Shown here: piece after piece, positions 1 through 10,880 of the stretch | Layout: each line of letters begins with the position of its first letter | Position numbering within the stretch: position 1 is the stretch's first letter | Source of the DNA: Halichondria panicea | Taxonomy: Eukaryota; Porifera; Demospongiae; Suberitida; Halichondriidae | Direction: 5' to 3' | DNA: 64,000 bases | Assembly (NCBI RefSeq): GCF_963675165.1 | Contig: NC_087379.1 | Span: forward strand, 2,546,201 to 2,610,200 | Program-made: the position numbers and the translations under genes | The notes under the pieces: generated by a model | Databases searched by the model: none | Seen by the model: only the letters and a program-made list of their open reading frames with translations | Told to the model about the DNA's origin: nothing

Positions 1-612
1 TAATATGGTGGATCAAGTGAAGAGTGTGAGCTAGAGAACTTGGTGCTGCCATCATCAGCTCGTCGACAATGACACTATAACCGAGAAATTTAATATGTAT
101 AGATCTACACGTATTTAAAATGTCTACTTCTCTGTACAGGAGCAATGGCTAATATCCAGCTATCCCAACAGTGCTCCTCTTGGCTATACTAACGGACGAG
201 ACTGGACAGTTTGAGGTAAGGGTTTAACCGTCTTTGGTTTCTTTTAATATTGTCCTATACTCACAGACACAGGACTGGAGTATGACCTGCTCATTCGAGC
301 GTTGCTGGGTAGCTCAGAGACATCAAGAGAATCTACGTTTTCTCAAGTAATGAGTTACGAGTTGGGGCCTAGAATCAGAGAAGTCCAGCAGCCTGCTAAA
401 TCTTTTTGAAACGTAATTTGAAGGCATTCAATCATCCTGAAGTTGCCCTGGGTCACTGTAATTGTGCTGCAGCACAACTGGCAACTCCCCAGGCCTTTGT
501 GAAGCAGCTCCCTATGTGCATCTTTTGTGTACTCACTCTGTGCATTTTCTGTGTACAAATTTCTATTATTGATTTATTAAATATTTTTGCCGACCACAAA
601 TATACAATGAAA
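1..612 (+). other. Left edge: possible exon remnants, otherwise nothing clear
   Basis: Two short stretches have splice-like borders on the plus strand: 140-215 (preceded by CTGTACAG, followed by GTAAGG) and 273-346 (preceded by GACACAG, followed by GTAATG). The second translates as LEYDLLIRALLGSS in one frame, but the phase that would join the two exons meets a TGA two codons before the first donor. They may be exons of a gene that starts before the window and is now broken, or chance. Nothing else here resembles a known gene. Confidence 0.2.
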
Positions 613-700
613 ATTTGACGCATGCGCAGACAACTAGTACCAGGCCCAGTTGTTCGCCTAACCGTTATAAAAGCGAAAACTCGGCCTGGGATCGAGGCTA
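613..700. mobile_element. Right terminus of a TAGCCTCG-type TIR element
   Basis: Read on the minus strand from 700, the sequence begins TAGCCTCGATCCCAGGCCG, continues to a second GGCCTGGTA block, then a GCGCATGCG block near 620. This is the same arm layout as the complete members at 18148-18752 and 18883-19324. No matching left arm was found, so the partner end is either before the window or lost. The flank at 701-709 is AGTAAATAG, the expected 9-base target-duplication position, but no second copy is visible. Confidence 0.65.
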
Positions 701-1168
701 AGTAAATAGCTGCATCCTTTCATCCCTTTCCGCATCATCTTCTTTGTAGCAGCTAGGTGGCAAATAGAGAGTCAGGTATACTTTTCGCAGTTGGCTGTCA
801 GTGAAGAGTAGAGATGTGAACTGAAGAGTCTCAATGGGTTGCAGAAGATAGAATGTCGATTCTGTCCACATCCATGTTTCGGTTTTGTTTACGTGTGGGT
901 CATCTGGAGAAGCATTCAGTGAGAAATTATATGTAATTTCGACAACCACTGGATTAGCTTTGTTGGGGGGAAAAAATGATTTTTGCATATTGTAATGATT
1001 TCTGTCATCAGAAATAGCTGTACTGACAAGACTAGAGTAGCATCGACAGTCGTCTATTTCTTTAGCACCACAAATTGTGAAGACAAGCCCAGTAATGTCA
1101 TCTATTTTCAGCAAGAGCAGAAAAGCTACTAATAGTCCCTTAGACACCATCTTTTTTTTTGGCAGCAA
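698..1168 (-). pseudogene. Truncated secreted-protein gene; stop codon lies inside a transposon end
   Basis: A 156-residue open frame starts with a basic N terminus and a hydrophobic core (GLLVAFLLLLKIDDITG), a likely signal peptide. It continues with a cysteine-containing extracellular-looking segment (CGAKEIDDCRCYSSL) and several NxS/T sites, including NFSLN and NKTET. The family is not recognised. Its stop codon is TAG at 700-698, which are the first three bases of the TAGCCTCG terminal repeat of the adjacent element. The original C-terminal part is therefore missing and the frame is ended by the insertion. It could still be expressed as a short secreted protein, or be a dead first exon. 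The start was chosen at the first Met; a second Met seven codons in is equally possible. Confidence 0.5.
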
Positions 1169-1521
1169 TAATTATGTGTATCTATGCTGTTAGATCGGTT
1201 TTATAAACAGGTTTCAGGGGGACAGTACCAGGGGAATTCCCTATACTACAAATATAATCTGATCATGATGAATCTGATCTAGGTACAGTGTAACAATGTG
1301 GATCTTATTATTAAAACAACATGAGGTTGCTGATAATTATAATTATGTTGCAATACCATGCAATCCGACACATTGTGCATGGTTGCTCGTTGAGAGGGTA
1401 GGCAGACATAAGCCGCTCGATCAGTCACGGTGGCCTAACAAGTTCAGCTCCCACTGACTAGAATGCATGCAATGACACAGTTGGGGCAGTGATGCACGCT
1501 ATTACACTAAATACATAGTAC
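1169..1521. other. Spacer without recognisable genes
   Basis: No coding frame, RNA gene or clear repeat is supported in this stretch between the truncated secreted-protein gene and the CAAGGGC element. It may hold the promoter of the minus-strand gene, but no specific motif stands out. Confidence 0.4.
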
Positions 1522-2050
1522 CAAGGGCGTATGAAGAGAAGAGGGCAATGACCGCATGCAACTACTATCTATCAGAAAACAAATGGGCGGGGTCTTATAT
1601 CTAAAATAGCATTGCACGTGCACCGTTTTTGTGCGTGCACAGTGAAGAATACGGAAACTTACAGAGAAAGTAGCTATTCTAGCTAAGCTAGCTAGCTAAC
1701 ATACTGCAGATGATTGTAGCTCTCTATACTAGTAGTAAATGATGCTAACAATGCTCAGTGACACTAGAAAGTGAGTAGCATAGTCGTACTAGAAGCAACA
1801 AGCCAGAAACCACAAACTTTGAGTTGTTGCCTCAAATCCTTGGTTTCTTTGACTCCTGTCTTGATGTAGCAGGTATAGCAATCATAGTGTTAAACTACTA
1901 CGACTCATAAACTAACAGGACATGTTATACAAGAGAGATAAACAAGCTAGTGGAAGAAAGTAGATAAAATATGCTGACTCAGCAGCTTGGATGAGTTGGA
2001 GTTTTTACATAGAAAACATAAGCTCACGTGAATCTTAATTAATCGTGACC

Positions 2051-2104
2051 AACCTCTTCTAGTGGGCGGTTGGGCCAAAGCCAACCGCCCACTAGAAGAG
2101 GGTT
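2051..2104. repeat. Near-perfect hairpin with GCCAAAG loop
   Basis: About 21 bases ending GTGGGCGGTTGG are followed by the seven-base loop GCCAAAG and then the exact reverse complement. It lies just outside the left hAT-like insertion, within the left arm of the CAAGGGC element. It could form a cruciform or a strong RNA hairpin. Confidence 0.85.
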
Positions 2105-2381
2105 GTTATAAAACAGGGAATGGGAAATGAGAAATAAGAAATGAGGAAATAAGAAATAGGAAATGAGGAAATGAAGAAATAAGAAAAATAATATATATAT
2201 GTTTACAATCATCACCATGGCATTAATTTTCATCACAATAATTATGACATTGTTATAATAATAATTATTATATATACATATAGATGGACAAAAGTAATGA
2301 CTGATATCAGCCAAGAATTAAGCTAGGTGACTAAGTATTTAGTTATCAAATATATAATTATAGTGGCACCTCCACACAGTA

Positions 2382-3077
2382 CAGGGGCGGATCCAGAGGT
2401 AGTTCGTTGGGTTCGTACGAACTACCCTTCCAGCTAGTATATATTAGCTAGCTAGCTAGCCTCGATTCCAGGCCGATTAAAATATATTTTAATCGGCCTT
2501 GAATCGAGGCTACTAGCTAGCTAACTGTACTGTCGTGACAAAGTCGTACAAAGTACGTCCTCTCTGCTTAATAAAAGGGTGGGGCTGGTTCTCTTTGCAT
2601 AATAAAAGGGTGGGGCTGGTTCGCTCTACATAACAAGAGGGTGGGGCTGGCTACTGCAGCCACATTGATTTGCACCGTGGTCAAGCGATAATATTATTAT
2701 ATCTAGCCATGAATCCTTGACTCCTGGTGTAAGAAGAGGTAAGGGAGAGTGCATGACACTGCATTTTGAATGACACTGCATACTTACATGTATAATTGCT
2801 ATAATCATTAATATATTGATGGTCAAGTTCTACAAGTCTATAGCCAAGTCTCCTCTTCACCAGCCACCACCGTCTGTCTTTCCACTGGGGACCACTACTA
2901 TCTCTCCTCCAGTCACAACCATCTCTCCTGTGTTTATAAATCATGAGGGAGAACATGCGGGTTAACTAGTGGGCGTGGTACTTTAAAAGGGGCGTGGTCA
3001 CAAAAATTTCGGCGCTTTGCGCGGACAAGAAGTACTATATAAGAACCCCCCTTCCTTAAATCCTGGATCCGCCCCTG
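2382..3077. mobile_element. hAT-like non-autonomous element A
   Basis: The ends are CAGGGGCGGATCCAGAGG at the left and the reverse complement of CAGGGGCGGATCCAGGATTT at the right, flanked by CAGTA on both sides (2377-2381 and 3078-3082). The left arm has the palindromic GTTCGTACGAAC motif. Three copies of GGGTGGGGCTGG follow at about 2577-2650. Element B (3653-4526) is the same element in opposite orientation. CAG/CTG termini suggest the hAT superfamily, but the short duplication is atypical of the usual 8 bases. No transposase is present. Confidence 0.65.
2457..2512. mobile_element. 56-base palindromic mini-MITE with 9-base target duplication
   Basis: Starts TAGCCTCGATTCCAGGCCG and ends with the near reverse complement ending CGAGGCTA, separated by an AT-rich self-complementary centre (ATTAAAATATATTTTAAT). 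It is flanked by CTAGCTAGC at 2448-2456 and again at 2513-2521. The flanks are themselves GCTA-repetitive, so the duplication is suggestive rather than proof, but the 9-base length agrees with other members of the family in this window. Confidence 0.75.
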
Positions 3078-3652
3078 CAGTACATGTAGGTTGTCGGACA
3101 CATTGTAAGAATTAAATTTTACCATCGCTTCAGATGGCACAGTGAGCTTTCTTCATTAAAGGTAGCATCAGCTTTCACTAGGCATTGCTTGTGAGAATGG
3201 TAATGGGAATTGCTTTCTTCACCCTGTAGCGAGATTGGATATGATACCAGTACAGTGTACTAATGTCATTACTTCCTGCAGCTTTACGACAGGACTGGCA
3301 GATCATTAGAATTTGCTTGGTTTGACAAACAGTTTTGGAGGTTTCTTTGCTGTTACTTACATGTAGATGTTGACATTGAGTCCAGTCCATTGACTATCAC
3401 TTGCCCACCGGATTGTGAAATCAGTGAATGTATTGCCAGTATAGCCACGCACAGGTAAATTGTTTGAGACTGTGGGACTGTAGGACAGTACATGTAAGTA
3501 CCGTTACGTAGGTAGATCTGATGTCTGAACCATGCCAGTCGTACATGGCACACAAGTAGACAGAGGTAGAGAGTGTCACACCGTGCACCAGAGGAACATA
3601 AGTTCTGTATGGTGGCAGAGCACCAGGAGACTTGTCAGCACCAGGAGGTACG
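3078..3652 (-). pseudogene. Fragment of a host-like gene between two inverted hAT-like elements
   Basis: On the minus strand an exon-like stretch (about 3652-3361) reads YRTYVPLVHGVTLSTSVYLC, then after a one-base frame change RGYTGNTFTDFTIRW and ASDSQWTGLNVNIY, and ends at a good donor (GTAAGT, 3360-3355). A further exon-like piece downstream (about 3300-3180, after CTGCCAG) reads LYWYHIQSRYRVKKA and stops at TAG. The composition (Trp, Tyr, Thr, Cys) looks like an extracellular receptor domain, but no family is assigned. The frame change can be explained by a one-base loss or by a small intron with acceptor CCTACAG. It is probably a captured or stranded gene fragment. Confidence 0.4.
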
Positions 3653-4526
3653 CAGGGGCGGATCCAGGATTTAGGGAAGGGGGGTTCTTACTTCTTGGCC
3701 GCGCGAAGCGTGGACAAGAAGAAGTGTCACTCGGCGTGTAGCGCCGAAATTTTTGGCTGACCACGCCCCCTTTTACATGCCACGCCCATTAATTAACCAC
3801 ATTCCCTTCAACAAAAACATTATACAAAAACATAAATTATATAATATCTGAAAGAACACAAGGCAAAGCCATTCTCATGCTCTGGGATAGTGATTGCACT
3901 TTCTTCTCTTTCAGGAGAGCTCCATTGGCTGATCCTCAGCGGAAGATCTCGTTGCTTGCTTCGATGAACATGGAGGGGTGATGGAGGTGGCTGGTGGTTC
4001 CAGTGGAGAGATAGTTGTGACTGGAGGAGAGATGGTTGTGACTGGAGGAGAGACGGTGGTGGCTGGAGGAGAGACGTTGATGACTGGAGAAGAGACGGTG
4101 GTGGCTGGTGGTTCTCTTGAAGAGGAGACTGGCTGTAGATCATCTAGATTATTATATTAGTCAATATAATTATTATAGCAATTATAATTAATCTATACAG
4201 TGTCTATCATTCAGTATGCAGTGCCATGAACTTTCCCTTACCTGAAACTTTAACCAGGAGTCAATGGAGGGTTGCAATCTAGACCTTTTGTTAGGATTCA
4301 TGGCCAGGCTCAATTATCACTGCGACCATGGCTGGATGAGTCAATATAGCCAGCCCCACCCTCATATTATGCAGAGAGTACCAGCCCCACCCTCACATTA
4401 TGCAGAGAGAACTTTGTACCCTATTGTCATGACAGTAAGCTAGCTAGCCAGGTGTAATATAAAGTATCAACTTAGTGGAAGGGTAGTTCGTACGAACCCA
4501 ACGAACTACCTCTGGATCTGCCCCTG
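3653..4526. mobile_element. hAT-like non-autonomous element B (inverted copy of A)
   Basis: The left end is CAGGGGCGGATCCAGGATTT and the right end is the reverse complement of CAGGGGCAGATCCAGAGG. GGTACG flanks both sides (3647-3652 and 4527-4532). The interior has a minisatellite-like run of variants of GTGGCTGGAGGAGAGAC (3980-4130) matching a shorter run in element A at about 2850-2930. Short minus-strand frames reading PSLNPGSAPA are translations of the terminal region, not a gene. Confidence 0.65.
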
Positions 4527-4832
4527 GGTACGTACCTACATATAGCTCAGTAGATGTTAGCTTCGTCTTCAGACTTGCTCTGCCGATAGATATGCTCTCA
4601 GTCTGCCTAACAGCTCATTTCTCGTTCTCATTTCTTCATTTCCTCATTTCATATTTCCTCATTTCCTCATTTCCTCATTTCTCATTTCTTCATTTCTCAT
4701 GCATTCCCTGTTTTATAACAACCCGCTAAATATAGCATATCCTGCTGACTCATCAGTTTTTTGACGCATACGCAGTTTACATTGTGAGTTGCATGCCCTC
4801 TTCTCTTCATACGCCCTTGATAGTACATGATC

Positions 4833-5809
4833 TATAAATAAAAGGCCCTTGACCACAATCTACTGTAGTACCTAGCTGCATGGCATAAATAGCTTGTGAC
4901 ACAAATTGCCATAACTATAGCCTTGAAAACCGTTTGCTGCATGCATATGAGAAACCAGCATAGAAACCACTTGCTGCATAGATACGAATAATTTGGTAGT
5001 TTTGCTCTGTTTTTGTTGGCTGGAATTATTGTCTGCATCGAAACCATGCATATGCTGTCTAGAGTAACACAACAGGAACCACAAATTCTTGCTACATGAG
5101 TGTGTCACTATAAAAGCAATGATTTGACAGTTGAGTGGGTGGTGGGAAACTTCACCGAAAGGTCACCATATACAGAACTGACCACATGCAGTACAATTGT
5201 TGTATATAGATTATACTACAACTCAAGCCTTGACCACAACCATCTAATTATGGACAAGCGCAATAGGCCCAAAAGTATGGGAGGTGATTATTGCCAAAAT
5301 TAGCAGTAAAAAGTATAGAGGTGCGTTTTGCAAAAATAGACCTTTCATCTTAGAGGTCAAAATGAAACGGTCCCTTTTATAGTATAACACTGTTAACAGA
5401 TTCAGTGGTAGCAAGAGTTTATGATAGCAGGGGGGGTGCTAGGGGTGCTCGAGCACCCCCAACCAGCCTGAGTCAAGTATACAAATCACAGAGAAATGTA
5501 TCTGATTATCCAGCTGAGCACCCCTTCTCTTCCAGATCTTGCTGCAGTTAGGCTGTTAGCTAGCTAGTATAGGCAAGGAAAACGATTCAGTCTCTAAACT
5601 GTGAGCTATTCTGGCTTAATTAAATCTATAAACTAGTTCTCTTTTGTGATCGTGGCCAGCTTCTCTATGCAAACTAGTGTTCAAGCTGGCGCTGTGCTAA
5701 TGCCTCTCGCCATGATTTGCTTTCGCTCAAAAGTATAGAAGAGAAAGTATAGAAGAGGAAAAAGTGTATAAAATAATCTGTCTAAAACTGACTTGCAATT
5801 GTATAATTA
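4833..5809. other. Non-coding stretch with a hAT-like GAGCACCCCC fragment
   Basis: No coding frame is supported. At about 5425-5530 there is a GGGGGGTGCTAGGGGTGCTCGAGCACCCCC segment-type palindrome resembling the subterminal part of the CAGTGGCGTAGCC elements at 17985 and 57153. The rest is AT-rich spacer. Confidence 0.4.
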
Positions 5810-6165
5810 TGGTATCATTGTTGTGTTTTGTGGCTGCTTATACCAGGACCTCAAGGATCTAGGAAGCAACAAAGAAGAAGATTTTGTTTTCAATTAATTA
5901 TAAGCGGAAGTGCATAATTATTTCATAAAGTTAGCTTATCTATATAAAGTCACTGAGAAGAAAAGACTTATTACATGCATCTATTGTTGTATTATGTGGC
6001 TCTAATACCAGGACCTCAAGAAAGAATAAAATTGGATCTGTAGTTCATGCAGTGTATAATTATAATATTTAAGAAGAAAAGACTTGTGTACATGCATATT
6101 GTTATCTATAGTAGTGTTTTGTGGCTTACCAGGCCCTCAAGAAAAATATGATTCTGGATCTGGGG
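5810..6165. repeat. Three diverged tandem copies of a ~140-base unit
   Basis: Each unit contains TTGTGTTTTGTGGCT or a close variant, then ACCAGGACCTCAAG, then an AAGAAGAAAAGACTT-type tract. The cores lie near 5818, 5982 and 6108. The copies differ by several substitutions and small indels, so the array is old. No coding potential is kept between copies. Confidence 0.65.
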
Positions 6166-6550
6166 AATGAGCGCGCATGCGCATTACATCCATAGGAATA
6201 ATTAAAGGGTGTGTCCAAAGAGATCAATTTCACAAATGGCTACTGCTAGCTAGCTGTTTTAACAGGTATTTTCTGAGTCTTGTAGCTAACAAAAAGCTAG
6301 CGCTTTAGTGCAAGGCTAACTCATATGTTGAATAGAAAGTTTGTGCGGACAGATGATGCTATGAAAGATTCTGAAGAGACTGCAACAGCCTTCAATGTGA
6401 GTCAAACTAGCCATAACTCGAGAAAGAAGCTTTAGTTTGCTAATCCACGAATCAAAATCCAAGAGAACGTGGCTAGAAGCCTATAGAAGCTGTTAGTTTT
6501 CGTCGCATTGCAACCGTTGAGCAGTTACAGCTGGAACAGATAGCCTCTAC

Positions 6551-6693
6551 ACAGGCTCTCCTTTTTCTGTTCTTTATCACAATCGTTCAATAAGATAAAA
6601 TACTGTATTATTTGTTCAATGAGATAAAATACGGTATTAATTGGAGGAATAAAGAAAGAAATAGACGTAAAGTTAGGAAAAAGGAGAGCCTGT
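6551..6693. mobile_element. Small MITE with ACAGGCTCTCC termini
   Basis: ACAGGCTCTCCTTTTT at the left is repeated in reverse complement at the right end. The AT-rich interior contains two tandem copies of TTCAATAAGATAAAATAC (second copy with changes). No target duplication was recognised. Confidence 0.6.
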
Positions 6694-7683
6694 ATCGGGA
6701 AGTCGCGTGAGGGTAGAAGGGTGGTAGAAGGGTGAAAATGAGCGTGGGCATACTGAGCTAGAGATGTTGGACTGCCCACGCAGAGGTCTACGACTAGTAA
6801 AACTTTGCCTGCTGCAAGCTGGACATGGACTTGGAACTGGAAGTTTGCAAGCACTATAGCTAGCTATACCTTAGGCTTAGCTAGATGATCTACTAGTCTA
6901 GATTGTGTGTTTAGATTCTATCACTATTACCTTTTCTTGTGTCTTTCTACATGCTATAGTAGAATAGCTTAGTCATCATTATCATATAGCAGGTAGCTAC
7001 TGCCACCAGAGCTGGCCACGCTGGTTCTCTGATCTGACTTGCAGCACAGCTTGGTGGTTGTCTCAGTGCAGTACAGTCAGTCTTACTCGGAATGCGTGGG
7101 AGAATACCTTACGTCACGATTGTGGGCTACATATCGCCCACGTTCATAAAAATCCTTGTGGATCACGCGATTTCCCAAACCAGGCCTTACGTTTTCTTAA
7201 CTGTACGCCCATTTCTTTATTTGCTGCCTCACTATGTCTTTCTTATGTTTATGGATGAACAGTGACAACAGCAAGAAAAAGTAAGGCCTGGGAACGAGGC
7301 TAGGAACAGACACACAGACACACACACACAGTCAGCTTTACCGTTGCCCTCGTGCGGCTACGCCTCGAGGCATAATAAACGTTCAGCCACGCCCAACTTG
7401 GCAGATAAGTTAATTATGACGTCTTTAATAAGAGGTGTGGCTTCCGGTCAATCAAATTTCGGCGCTGCAAGGCTAAAAATCGGGCGCTTGCATGCTTTCA
7501 GTTTCAGCTTTCCTTTATATGCATGATGTAGTCACATGTACTGTTATTTGTTGGTATAGATAGTGCAGGGATAATTAATTCATGCTGGTAGAGGCACATG
7601 TTTTATAGCCTGACGTGAAGTATATAGTAATCAAACAAGGCTGTGTTAAAGTTGATTATAGCTCTTTCCTTCCAATGCATGCA
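6694..7683. other. Spacer with degenerate repeat remnants
   Basis: The region around 6700-6770 and the region around 7130-7230 are similar in inverted orientation (CCCACG...CACGCGATTTCCC...TTACGT blocks), so an old inverted-repeat element probably spans them. At 7264-7285 a partial TAGCCTCG-type terminus is present in reverse (GGCCTGGGAACGAGGCTA), followed by a short CACA tract. No gene is supported. Confidence 0.35.
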
Positions 7684-8454
7684 TAGCCTCGATCCCAGGC
7701 CGATCCATCTCTAATTGAACGCTAGGTCGCCTCCTTGGCCTGGTATTGATTGTATCTGGGCGTGACCGGAAACTGGTAAGTATCAGCTATGTACTGTAAA
7801 ATCTTCAGTTTATCACAGTTGGCTAAAAATACAGCGATATAATGATATAATGACACTAGAAATTAATACTGTGCACAGCAGTACTGCGTCCATAATAAAT
7901 GCAGATGTTTAGAAGCGAAGATCTCAAACAAGAGCTTCCAGAAAGACTTAATAAATACTGCGTTGGATATGCCTGCCAGGGGCGTAGCTACCATTGTTTC
8001 CTGGTTGCCCAGAAACCCCCCCAGGAGCTGCTGAGAAAATTGGGCAGGGCTCCCTATAATTGAAATCATGCAGCCCTGCCCATCTTTTCACATGTGGCTG
8101 CAAATCAATAATCAGAGCAGCACTGTGAAGCGTTTCACTTTGGCTTTGTCTCAGCTAGTTAGTCTCAGCTAGCTAGCTACCTCAAACAAAGAAGACCAAG
8201 ACTTAAGTTCTAGATCTAGTATCAATCCTGAATGCTCCAGTATTCTCAGACTCAGCTCTAAGCACAACTTTATTCAGGAAGTGTACAAGTTTAGAACAAT
8301 CTCAGCCACATGAAACCTCTCAGGTAAATGACATTTAATTGTTGCTCAGCTAGACTAGCAATACACAATTGGCACCTGCATGCCTAGTATGTTACGTCTA
8401 TAGCTAGCTAGCTTCTCACAAACATATAAAAAAGTCATGAACAATAGTCAATAA

Positions 8455-8616
8455 CAGTAGGTGTGCCCCAATCAAGAGGGTGTGGTACCGGTGTCACAGG
8501 ACACGGCCTCCCCCAGGACAGTAGCTCCGGGGGGGGTTCCGTCCTTAGGATATTTCCTCCCCCCGGAGTTTCTGTCCTAGGACAAAAGCTCCTACCCCAG
8601 GACCAGAGCTCCCCCA
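8455..8616. repeat. GC-rich cluster of CCTAGG/CCGGGG modules
   Basis: Repeated short modules combine GTCCTAGGACA-like palindromes with CTCCGGGGG-like runs, sharply more GC-rich than the surroundings. The same modules occur at 10735-10880. They sit on both sides of the integrase pseudogene, inside the 4.3 kb element. Confidence 0.6.
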
Positions 8617-8826
8617 TTCTGCGGTGCAGGTGAAAGTCAGTCCACAGGTAATCTGAGAAGACTAGTCTAGGCTACGAAGTAAACAGCCATAGACTAGATG
8701 CAATAGATGCTGTATCTATTATGTTATAGATCTCAATACTCAATAAATACAATGCAAGAGAAAGAAGTACAATATAAATATAACCAAAAGTGCACAAATC
8801 GATACAACCAGAACAAAACCAATTAC

Positions 8827-10650
8827 CTACTGGTTCATTGCGAATTTTGGCACAGCGATAGTGATACTACTCACTAAATTTGTCACACATGACCATATCC
8901 TCAAAAGAGTCCGGTCTCTTGCACATGCAGTATATTGTAATGGCAATGGTTTGTGGTGTTGGTCTTTTGGGCATCGCTTTCTTTGTGCGAGGGAACCGTG
9001 AGAGTTTTCCCTTCTCAAAGCACTTAATGAGATGTGCTCTCATTTTGGCCTCATCAAACACTAGAGAATCCACATTATCGTTCATAGCAGCGTGATTGCA
9101 GCAGCAATGCTAAATAGTCCGCAGTTGTTAGCACCCTCTTGCTGCTGGAGAGCCACCACAGAGCCCATTGCATTGAATTAATGGGCTATACACTTGTGCT
9201 ATCTGGAGCTCAGTACTTGGGGAAAGCGTTATATGGACCTTTCCAGGTGCAGTCCACTTTCCCTCCCATTCGATGAGAATTGGCCATATTCTTTAGCATG
9301 ACACTGCTGCCAACTGGATAACTCTACGACAAAAATGGTAAAAATTAAGCTAAAGTTTGCTATATAAAATAATACCTTCAAAGAGTTATGCTTGTTGTCA
9401 TACTGCTGCTTCTGTTTTTGCTGTGCATGCAGCAGCAATGTTCTCCTTGGCATTGAGGTGACAGCGATCACGAATTTCCATCAACCTTCGGAGAATTCCA
9501 TCCATGTCTTCTCCGTCTTCTTCATTTTCAGTCTCCTCTCCACTCAATTGGTCAGCATCTCCTCTATCTTCTATAGCGTCGGCACCATCTTGTTGATCCA
9601 TATCAAAAGTAACAGCTTTCCGCAGGTGGCGATTGAACATTAAGAAAAAGGGTGTGTACTTTGATGACGCCTACAATCAAAAAATAAAAGCATGCATGAT
9701 ATAATAATTAAAATTTTACCTGTTTTGATATGCGATAGGCATAAACAGCAGCAGAGAGATGCTGATCCCAGTCATCAGTACTAGAATCGATTACCTTCTT
9801 GAGAGTGTTCACTAGAGTCTGGTTGAAGCGTTCATCAAGGCCATTTGTTTGTGGGTGGTAAGCACTTGATACGCAGTGCTGTATGTCAGTCAACTGAAAA
9901 AGTCGGGTGTTGATTTCGTTGACAAACTCTCTTCCTTGGTCTGATTGAATCACTTTTGGCCACCCATACCTGCAAAATGTGTCAAACAGAAATTTTGCTA
10001 CACCTTCTGCTGATTTTGATGGGAGTGGGGCAGCCTCAGGCCACTTAGAAATAGTCTGAGAGCGTGATAATGTACTTGTTTCCAGAGCTTGTTTCAGGTA
10101 GAGGTCCTACTAAGTCAATACCAACTCTGTACCAGACCTTTGTCACAGGGATGGGATGTAGTTCTGCTCTGGGCTTCTGCAGTTGGTGATTCGTTCGTTG
10201 GCATTTGTCGCAGTGCTTGCAGAGCTGTATGACGTCAGCATGTAGGCCTTTCCAGTAGAAATCCTGAGCAACCTACATGCATGAAACAGATATAATTATA
10301 CTTTATAAGATATGATGATAAATATACCTTTCCATAGGTCTTGTCTCTCCCAAAATGCATTCCATCCAGTCCATCGTGGCACATGTTTAGTATCCTGCTT
10401 TTCTCCTCTTGCTTCACCACAACTCTTCTCATTCTATGCATGCCAGTGCTGTCCTTCTCAAGCAGGTATAAGCATTGTTGCTGCAGAGCATATCTTTGAA
10501 CTTGACTTTGTCTCTTATACTTCTCTTGTCATTAGTGGAAAGCCCGTCTCTGTATTTCTTGTGGCCAGCATTGCTGGCAGCAGTCTTGTACAGCAGTATG
10601 TCCTCATACTCTTGTTGAGTAGCCATTCTGATTGCTAACAGTCTATACAT
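8827..10650 (-). pseudogene. Decayed gypsy-type integrase with GPY/F, Ulp1-like and PHD-like parts
   Basis: Reading down the minus strand: an N-terminal exon from about 10626 (MATQQEYEDILLYKTA); an H2C2 zinc-binding region (CHDGLDGMHFGRDKTYG, intron, then CKHCDKCQR); an integrase core with IDLVGPLP, QSDQGREF and HPQTNGLDERFNQ giving the D, D and E residues; an acidic spacer; a GPY/F-type segment (GGKVDCTWKGPY) near 9240; a Ulp1/C48-like cysteine motif (QQEGANNCGLFSIA) near 9120; FDEAKMRAHLIKCFEKG; and a PHD-like YCMCKRPDSFEDMVMCD. Introns are visible at about 10272-10326 and 9666-9719. At least three frameshifts (near 10500, 10050 and 9430) and stops near 9180 and 9090 break it. The order of parts fits Ginger-like DNA transposons, whose integrase is related to gypsy; that is established knowledge of the family, while this assignment is inference. 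Confidence 0.8.
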
Positions 10651-10734
10651 TTCTCATGCACTCGCACGTACTCTTATACTATAGCCTTGACAGGTTTTGA
10701 CAGGGTACGGGTACATGTACTCGGATGATATATC

Positions 10735-10880
10735 CTGGGGGCGGGGATTCTGTCCTAGGACGAAACCACCGGGGGGGGGAGGCATTGTCCTAAGACCGCA
10801 GGCTCCGGGGGAGAAACTGTCGCCCGGAGGTTCTATCCTATGACACCGGAAGTGGGCGTGGCCAAAAAATTTCGCGGCGC
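10735..10880. repeat. Second GC-rich CCTAGG/CCGGGG cluster
   Basis: Contains GTCCTAGGAC, a run of nine G, GTCCTAAGAC and CTCCGGGGG modules. The poly-G run differs by two bases from copy 2 (28041 region), one of the few differences between copies. A TTTCGCGGCGCTATCGCGCC stem follows at about 10870-10900. Confidence 0.55.

Larger units (their letters stand above)
1522..4819. mobile_element. Composite element with CAAGGGC terminal inverted repeats
   Basis: The left end reads CAAGGGCGTATGAAGAGAAG and the right end is its reverse complement, ending at 4819. Both are followed inward by GAGGGCA...GCATGCAAC-type sequence. The flanks carry a shared ATAGTAC (1515-1521 and 4820-4826), a likely 7-base target duplication. 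The inner arms also match in inverted orientation: about 2044-2180, a GGAAATGAGGAAAT-rich tract, pairs with about 4620-4735. A smaller relative with the same termini lies at 63653-63859. The interior holds two hAT-like insertions in opposite orientation and a fragment of a host-like gene. No transposase is visible, so it is non-autonomous. Confidence 0.65.

Noticed and set aside
698-1168. Assignment of the secreted frame to a known receptor family
   Set aside because: Signal peptide and cysteines are visible, but no motif is specific enough.
3576-3764. Frame containing PSLNPGSAPA
   Set aside because: It is a translation of the CAGGGGCGGATCCAGG terminus of the hAT-like element.
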